A stretch of 64,000 nt of DNA from Paenarthrobacter nitroguajacolicus JCM 14115 (GTDB lineage: Bacteria > Actinomycetota > Actinomycetes > Actinomycetales > Micrococcaceae), in NCBI GenBank assembly GCA_001313365.1, contig BBFS01000011.1:7700-71699 (forward strand), written 5' to 3'. The notes under the pieces are model-generated. The model had not been told where the DNA came from. It was given only the letters and a program-made list of their open reading frames with translations, and made no database searches. Numbering within the stretch: position 1 is the first letter of the stretch; each line of letters opens with the position of its first letter. Made by a program: the position numbers and the translations under genes. Below are positions 58,357 through 64,000 of the stretch, in pieces.

Positions 58357-60911
58357 TTGAGTAGCCAGGAGACTTTCAACCAACCCGCACACAGGGTCAT
58401 CGAGCTGGACATCGAGGGCATGACCTGCGCCTCGTGCGTCAATCGAGTGGAACGAAAACTGGGCAAGCTCGAGGGCGTGGAGGCCAGCGTCAACCTGCCC
58501 CTCGAATCAGCCCACGTCACCGTCCCGGCAACCGTGACAGATCAGCAGATTGTGGACACCGTCAATGCGACGGGATACAAAGCCACCGTCCGCCAAGCCC
58601 CCGCGCCGCACACCCGCAAGCCCCACTCTCCCGAACCCCAAACCAACCACGAACACACCAATGACCTACAGGCCCACGAGGCCCACGAGGCCCACGAGGC
58701 CCACGGACACACTCCCACAAAACAAACCCAGGAACACCGTGCCGACGTCGCGGGTCAGGAAGGTCCCAGGTGAAGCCTTCGGCGGCGTGCGGCAGCATGC
58801 GTCTAAGGGAGGAACGACCGAGCATGCAGAGCACGGCGCCGAAGGCGCCGCGGAAGCCAACCACACTGACCACGCCACACACGAAGACCACATGTCCCAC
58901 GGCCCTGCTGCATCAACCCTGCGCCCACGCCTGATCGTCGCAGCACTGCTAACCATTCCGGTGTTCGCGATCTCGATGATCCCTGCCCTGCAGTTCGCGA
59001 ACTGGGGGGGATGGGTTGTGGGCGCGATGGCCCTACCGGTGGTGAGCTGGGCGGCCTGGCCCTTCCACAGGCAGCCGCCATTAATGCCCGGCACTTCGCC
59101 TCCACCATGGACACGCTCGTTTCCATTGGCGTCATCGCTGCTTACCTTTACTCGGCGTGGCAACTCTTTGGGGGATCCACGCATGACTGAACACCCCCGG
59201 CATGGAAAACATGTCCGGGGGGGGCGGCCTGTACTTCGAGGTTGCTGCAGTGGTTACAACGTTCCTGCTTCTGGGCCGCTACCTTGAAGCGAACGCGAAG
59301 GCCAAAGCCGGCAACGCGCTCAAGGCGCTGCTCAACCTGGGTGCCAAGGATGCAACGATCCTCGTGGAGGGCGTGGAGCAGAAGATTCCTGCCGATCAAC
59401 TCCTCGTAGATGACGTCATTGTTGTCCGCCCGGGGGGGAGAAAATTGCCACTGACGGCGTAGTCACGGACGGTGCTTCCGCCGTCGACGCCTCACTGGTC
59501 ACCGGCGAATCGGTGCCGGTGGAGGTTGGACCGGGCAGCCTGGTGACGGGCGCTACGATCAACACCTCCGGTCGCCTGCTGGTCCGGGCCACCCGCGTGG
59601 GCTCCGACACGACGCTCGCTCAGATGGGGGGGCGCTTGGTCAGCCAGGCACAGACGGGCAAGGCACCCATTGCGCGGCTCGCGGACAGGATCAGCTCCGT
59701 CTTCGTTCCGATCGTGCTGGTGATTGCCGTGCTCACGTTCGTCCTTTGGCTGTTTATCTCGGGCGACCTCAACACGGCCTTCACGGCAGCCGTTGCCGTG
59801 CTGGTGATCGCCTGCCCCTGCGCCTTGGGCCTGGCAACTCCCGTCGGGCTGCTGACGGGGGGGACGGGCCGCGGAGCTCAACTGGGCATCCTCATCAAAG
59901 GCCCCCCCCAGGTTCTTGAGGACACCCGCCATGTGGACACCATCCTGCTGGACAAGACGGGCACCGTCACCAGCGGCAAGCTCGCTGTGGACACACTGTG
60001 GGCCTCAACGGCTTCGCCCCCGGCCGCCGTCCTAACACTGGCGGGAGCTGTTGAATCGGCCTCTGAGCATCCGATCGCCCACGCGATTGCTGCCGCGGCA
60101 AAGGACGCCATGCCCGACGCCGGCACCCTGCCTGGTGTTGCCGGTTTCAGTTCCGCTCCCGGCGGCGGCGTGAGGGGAACCGTTGCAGTAGACGGCGCCT
60201 CAAGGACTGTGGTTGTCGGACGATCGGGCTGGCTCGAGGAGAACGGCATCGCGCTCGATTCAAGCCAACGGGAAGCCTTGGCGTCAGAAGAAAACGGCGG
60301 CGCTACAGCTATCTGGGTTGCAGTGGACGGTCAGGCTGCAGGAATCGTCAGCCTGAGGGACACCATCAAGCCCGGTTCCGCAGCGGCGATACAAAAGTTG
60401 AAGGACATGGGAATCCGCCCCCCCATCCTCCTGACCGGCGATAACGCTGCAGTAGCCGCCCAAGTGGCTGCCGCCGTCGGGATTTCACCGGTCGACGTGT
60501 TCGCCGGCGTACTGCCGGAGGGGGGGAAAGTTGAGGCGGTCAGGAAGCTCCAGGCGTCCGGCGCACGGTGGCCATGGCAGGTGATGGCGTCAACGACGCC
60601 GCGGCTTTGGCACAGTCGGACCTCGGTATCGCGATGGGTTCGGGAACGGACGTTGCCATCGAAGCTTCTGACCTGACCGTGATGGGCAGTGATCTGGGTC
60701 AGCTGGTGCAGGCAATTGAGCTGTCCCGCAAGACACTGTCCACCATCAAGACCAACCTGTTCTGGGCGTTCTTCTACAACGCGATCGGCATCCCGGTGGC
60801 AGCACTTGGATTCCTGAACCCGATGATCGCCGGCGCAGCATGGCAGCCAGCTCCGTGCTGGTAGTTGCGAACTCGCTGAGGCTGCGCTCGTTCGGAAGTA
60901 GACCCACCTGA
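58357..60911 (+). CDS. copA: Cu(I)-exporting P1B-type ATPase
   Basis: About 850 residues from TTG 58357 with AGGAG upstream. N-terminal HMA domain [22 protein letters not shown]; a His-rich linker with tandem HEA repeats near residues 100-125 and more His around 165-185. Then come the membrane entry [20 protein letters not shown], actuator [11 protein letters not shown] transport motif [13 protein letters not shown], phosphorylation site [16 protein letters not shown], and hinge [33 protein letters not shown]. Breaks at 58735 to 58800, 59085, 59160 to 59225, 59430 and 60570. Duplicated Gly/Pro codons elsewhere. Confidence 0.93.
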
Positions 60912-60930
60912 CTGGCAGTTGTGGCCTGGG

Positions 60931-61203
60931 CTACGCGGTTCCGAAGCGGACCGCAGCCCGGGCCTTCGCTTTCGCAGCTTCCTCGTCACGGTTCTTCGCC
61001 GGGCCGTGGCTCACCAAGGAGTCCAAGAGATGCTGCGTAATGTGCGCGATCTCGTGCACAGCCTCCGCGAAGGCTTCCTCGTTGGCCTTGGAGGGCTTGG
61101 TGGATCCGCTGATTTTGCGCACATATTGCAGGGCAGCGGCCTCCACTTCGGCGCTCGTAGCGTGCGGTTCGAAGTTATGCAGGGTCCTGATATTGCGGCA
61201 CAT
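60931..61203 (-). CDS. DUF2277 family protein
   Basis: Intact 90-residue protein: MCRNIRTLHNFEPHATSAEVEAAALQYVRKISGSTKPSKANEEAF, then AVHEIAHITQHLLDSLV and a basic tail. This is the conserved layout of DUF2277, of unknown function. It lies 20 bases from the copA stop on the opposite strand. Confidence 0.85.
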   Translation of the reverse strand: MCRNIRTLHNFEPHATSAEVEAAALQYVRKISGSTKPSKANEEAFAEAVHEIAHITQHLLDSLVSHGPAKNRDEEAAKAKARAAVRFGTA

Positions 61204-61364
61204 AACCCCATGCTAACTATGGGCAGTGCTACATGGGGGAGGGGGTGCCCATCGACGGTTTTTGGATTCCCGGGATAGGTTTTAGTTATTGGATCTTCCG
61301 GATGAGCCGGAGGCCGTTGGGGGGATGCCGAAGAGCTCGGGTCCGAAAAATGAAGGAGAATCTC

Positions 61365-61629
61365 ATGGCTATTTGGGGGTGCAGATGTTGATCAGCTTCG
61401 TCAGCTCGGTAACAAGCTGAAGGCCGGTGCTGAGAACATCGAGCAGCAGCGTTCACAGCTCAAGGGCGCACTTGACGGCACCGACTGGAAGGGCCCGGAC
61501 GCTGACAAGTTCCGCGGCGAGTGGGACAGCCAGCACGCTTCCAACCTGAAGAAGGTTGCCGACGCACTTCGCGAAGCCGGCGATCGCGCTCAGAAGAACG
61601 CTGAGCAGCAGCAGCAGGCTTCCAACTAA
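61365..61629 (+). CDS. WXG100-family protein
   Basis: 87 residues from ATG 61365 with AAGGAG upstream. Reading the G run at 61374-61378 as 4 rather than 5 gives MAIWGADVDQLRQLGNKLKAGAENIEQQRSQLKGALDGTDWKGPDADKFRGEWDSQ, then a second helix ending AEQQQQASN. The W-x-G turn (DWKGPDADKF) between two amphipathic helices is the WXG100/ESX signature of type VII secretion substrates. No ESX machinery gene is in the window. A strong terminator follows, so it is monocistronic and probably well expressed. Confidence 0.85.
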
Positions 61630-61639
61630 GACAGTTGGG

Positions 61640-61671
61640 AAAACCCCGGACGCATCAGCGTCCGGGGTTTT
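61640..61671 (+). terminator. Rho-independent terminator after the WXG100 gene
   Basis: AAAACCCCGGACGC (61640-61653), loop ATCA, GCGTCCGGGGTTTT (61658-61671): a perfect 14-base stem ending in T residues. Both arms keep runs of 4 C and 4 G, showing that not every such run in the window was altered. Confidence 0.92.
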
Positions 61672-61758
61672 CGCTGTTAAGGGCATGGCTCCCGGTGTTG
61701 TTCGCCCGTACCGCCGTTGTATGGCAGGGACTTCGAACAAACCCGGGAGTTCCGTGGC

Positions 61759-62806
61759 TTAGCTGCGGGGCGCCTTGGTGACATGTCCGGAGGGGACGGG
61801 TTCCACGTCGTTCGGGTGATCAAGAACGCGGGCCGCTTCTTGGGCAGTAACGGCCGCCCTGCGATCTCCCCCCCGCAGCTCATCGACCCGGACCAGGACC
61901 ACGCCGCCCACAATGAGGAGGCCGCCCAGCAGCTGAATGGGGCCGGGGAGTTCCCCCCCAGGAGCAGCCATGCCCAGATCACGGCGAACAGCACTTCAGT
62001 GAGAGACACGAAGGACGCTACCTTCGAGCCCAGGCTGCGGGCAGCCATGATGCCGGAAACGTACGCGAGCACTGTGGCCAGGATGATGAGTCCGACGGCG
62101 GAAACCCACCATGGAGTGGTCCACGGCCCCAACGTTGTGTCCTCGACACTGAAAGTCATGGGCAGCAGTCCCAGCAACCCGACGAGCCACATGACCAGCG
62201 CGCCTACTAAGAGACCCCCCCGGAAGCGAGCACCAGCGGAGGGAGGCTGTCATTCTCCTTGGCTGTGATGAAGAAGTAGATCACCAGGCAGACGGCGGCG
62301 GCCATACCCCAAAGGACACCAATGAAGTCCACCTTCACGGCACCTGTCAGATCAAGCACCAGGACCAGTCCGCCCAGGGACAACAGCGCCGGAAGCAGTG
62401 AGCGCACGGGGGCCGCCGTCGGCTGGCGATCCAGAGCCAGAGGACAATCATCACCGGAGCCAGATACTCAAGCAGCAGCGCGACGCCCACGGACAATCGG
62501 GCCACGGCATTGAAGTAAAAGAGCTGGCACCCCCGCAACTCCGATGAGCCGAACAGCAGGATGGTGAGCCAGTTGTCCTTGAGTTGGTGCCACCGGCCGC
62601 GGAGAACCACGACGGCGGGGGATCACCAATATCAGTGCGGCACCAGTGAGGCGCACGGCAACAGCGGCGCCGGGTGACCAGCCGGTTTCAAGCATCGACT
62701 TGGCAAACGAGCCGGACGTGCCGAAAACGGCAGAAGAAAAGAGTGCGATGCCGAGTCCTGATGCCAGGAAACTCTTTGCATCAGCCTTCGTCGTTGGAGC
62801 TGACAC
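61759..62806 (-). CDS. EamA family drug/metabolite transporter
   Basis: About 345 residues, ten helices in two EamA halves. ATG 62804-62806. First half: LGIALFSSAVFGTSGSFAKSMLETGWSPGAAVAVRLTGAALIL and RLSVGVALLLEYLAPVMIVLWLW. Second half: LVLDLTGAVKVDFIGVLWGMAAAVCLVIYFFI, GLIILATVLAYVSGIMAARSLGSKVASFVSLTEVLFAVIWAWLLLGE and LLGGLLIVGGVVLVRVDEL. Breaks at about 62615, 62535, 62425, 62215 and 61950. Substrate unknown. It is divergent from the CGNR regulator, a common pairing. Confidence 0.85.
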
Positions 62807-62877
62807 AGCAGCCTCCTGTCAGGAGTAAAGTGGGCTTATGGTCATGACAGTACTCTCGAAACATGTAAGGAGTCAAA

Positions 62878-63425
62878 GTGCTTTTTGCGCCTGACACCGA
62901 GGTAGCCCTTCGTAGCGTCGTCAATCTGATCAATACGGCCGCCAACGGCGCGGAATCTCTGGTCACAATGGAAGACCTCGATTCCTTCCTGGAAGCTGAA
63001 GAGTTCACCGGATCACGGGTGAACACTCCTGCGGAACTGAGCAGCATCAAGCGCCTCCGCAGCGAACTGGCGGCACTTTGGAGCGCTGACGAGGACACGG
63101 CAGCCAAGTCCGTCAACAAACTGCTTGCCGACGCAAAGGCACTCCCGCAACTGGTGAAACATGACCACTGGGACTGGCACCTCCACGCCACCACCCGGAA
63201 GCACCGCTGGCAGTCCGAATGGGAACCGAAGCTGCCATGGCCATCATCGACGTCATCCGCAGCAAGGAAATGGACCGCATGCGCGTGTGCGCGGCGGACG
63301 ACTGCGACGCCGTCGTGCTGGACCTCAGCCGCAACCGTTCCAAGCTCTACTGCGATACAGGGAACTGCGCTAACCGCGCCCACGTTGCTGCGTATCGCGC
63401 GCGGAAGGCCGCCGAGGGCGAGTGA
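62878..63425 (+). CDS. CGNR zinc-finger/ABATE domain protein, likely regulator
   Basis: About 182 residues from GTG 62878 with AAGGAG upstream. N-terminal ABATE domain: LFAPDTEVALRSVVNLINTAA, LDSFLEAEEFTGSRVNTPAEL, HLHATTPEAPLAVRMGTEAAMAIIDVI. C-terminal zinc finger: RVCAADDCDAVVLDLSRNRSKLYCDTGNCANRAHVAAYRARKA with four Cys; this copy has CANR rather than CGNR. A break near 63200 splits the raw reading. These proteins are thought to bind DNA. It is divergent from the EamA gene and could regulate it. Confidence 0.85.
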
Positions 63426-63602
63426 TAAAGGCCGACGCGCCGCTTACTCTGGCGGCAACGTCGCACGCTCAATCTCAGTGTGACTAGATTCACGCCTCGT
63501 TTTGCATCACGAATCCCGTATTGACGTCACCTATCCCTAAGCAAGGACATTCGGGCAACCCTCGACGAGGCGGCCCGCCAGCGCGTCAGGGATAGGAATT
63601 CC

Positions 63603-64000
63603 ATGCGGAAAAAGTTCGAGCGTACACGCACCGTCACCACAGCGATTGCCGGAGCGGTGTTGGCAATGTCTTTCTCCGTTGCCCCGGCGTCTGCCGCCCC
63701 CCCGTGGTTGACGCGGGCCAGACGGGTTCCATTACTATCCACAAATTTGAGAAACCACCGCGACCCCCCCGATCAATGGCGGCGGGAACAACTTTGGGGG
63801 CCGGGGGGGACGCTGTCGCCATGGCAGCACCCGACACCTCCGGGTTGACGCCGTTGGGTGGCATCGAGTTCACCATTCAGCAGGTCAATACCATTGACCT
63901 GTCTACCAATGCCGGTTGGGATGCTGCCCATAACCTGAGCAGCGTCTTCGCCCCCCCGCCGATCCGGAAGGCTCCATCACCGGCGCCGGGTACACCTTGG
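63603..64000 (+). CDS. SpaH/EbpB-type LPXTG major pilin, N-terminal part
   Basis: Partial gene cut by the window end. ATG 63603 has AGGAAT upstream. MRKKFERTRTVTTAIAGAVLAMSFSVAPASAAP is a signal peptide. After correcting the C run at 63698 the mature start reads VVDAGQTGSITIHKFEKP, the pattern of sortase-assembled major pilins of the SpaA/FimP kind. It continues with GLTPLGGIEFTIQQVNTIDLSTNAGWDAAHNLSSVF, the first CnaA/CnaB-like domain. The LPXTG and isopeptide residues would lie beyond the window. Breaks at 63755, 63805 and 63950. Confidence 0.8.

Noticed and set aside
58660..58720. Short direct repeats as a CRISPR array
   Set aside because: Units are 9 bases, in frame within copA and without spacers.
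1..64000. Long G/C tracts as phase-variation switches
   Set aside because: They occur in nearly every gene, on both strands, including central catabolic and transport genes, and many only duplicate a codon inside conserved motifs. Selection would not tolerate this; sequence error is simpler.

Overview
The window comes from a high-GC Gram-positive actinobacterium, most likely Micrococcaceae (Arthrobacter or Paenarthrobacter). Support: protein-level resemblance, a protocatechuate pca operon followed by an IclR gene, a fused 3-dehydroshikimate dehydratase, a WXG100 protein, a sortase-type pilin, and GTG/TTG starts with AGGAGG-type ribosome binding sites. No rRNA, tRNA, CRISPR array, phage or insertion sequence was seen. 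IMPORTANT: the sequence has a base-level anomaly. G or C runs of 6-8 are very frequent (about 35 by eye in the first 10 kb, mostly 7 long). Where conserved proteins let me judge, true runs of 4 were read as 5, 6 or 7, and some runs of 3 as 2. Most long genes therefore carry apparent frameshifts or a duplicated Gly/Pro codon. I annotate full reconstructed genes and treat these as probable sequence errors, not pseudogenes.

Layout. 1-4862: a CoA-dependent aromatic-acid cluster (salicylyl-CoA/aminobenzoyl-CoA type FAD monooxygenase, aryl-CoA ligase, thioesterase, small cupin, fumarylacetoacetase-family hydrolase; divergent RidA). 5330-18665: a complete quinate/shikimate to protocatechuate to beta-ketoadipate supercluster (IclR, pcaJIFCDBGH, fused dehydroshikimate dehydratase, quinate/shikimate dehydrogenase, a second IclR, MHS-family transporter). 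18754-23516: two secreted surface proteins (Ig-like plus SLH; metzincin-type peptidase plus FG-GAP repeats). 23750-39903: mixed functions including a sialidase-fold/MoaD-like pair, a diguanylate cyclase, a PEP-mutase family enzyme, LysR, USP, a truncated glycosyltransferase inside repeats, an LssY-domain protein, a GH13 enzyme and PPK2.

40050-43734 is the most interesting part: a compact microcin C-like peptide-nucleotide antibiotic operon. A 19-residue cationic peptide ends in Asn. It is followed by a hairpin, an MccB-type ThiF adenylyltransferase, an SdpA-like small membrane protein, an HTTM/SdpB-like membrane protein and an MFS exporter. The two middle proteins are not part of the classical Escherichia coli mcc operon.

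43768-48272: muropeptide recovery (RpiR regulator, NamZ-type exo-muramidase, NagZ). 48279-49293: DUF218 membrane protein. 49339-55985: beta-galactoside uptake and hydrolysis (LacI, two ABC permeases, binding lipoprotein, GH42). 56198-57525: a lipoprotein and an alpha/beta hydrolase. 57640-60911: copper resistance (CsoR, CopZ, CopA) with an operator-promoter. 60931-64000: DUF2277, WXG100, EamA transporter, CGNR zinc-finger regulator and the start of an LPXTG-type major pilin cut by the window end.
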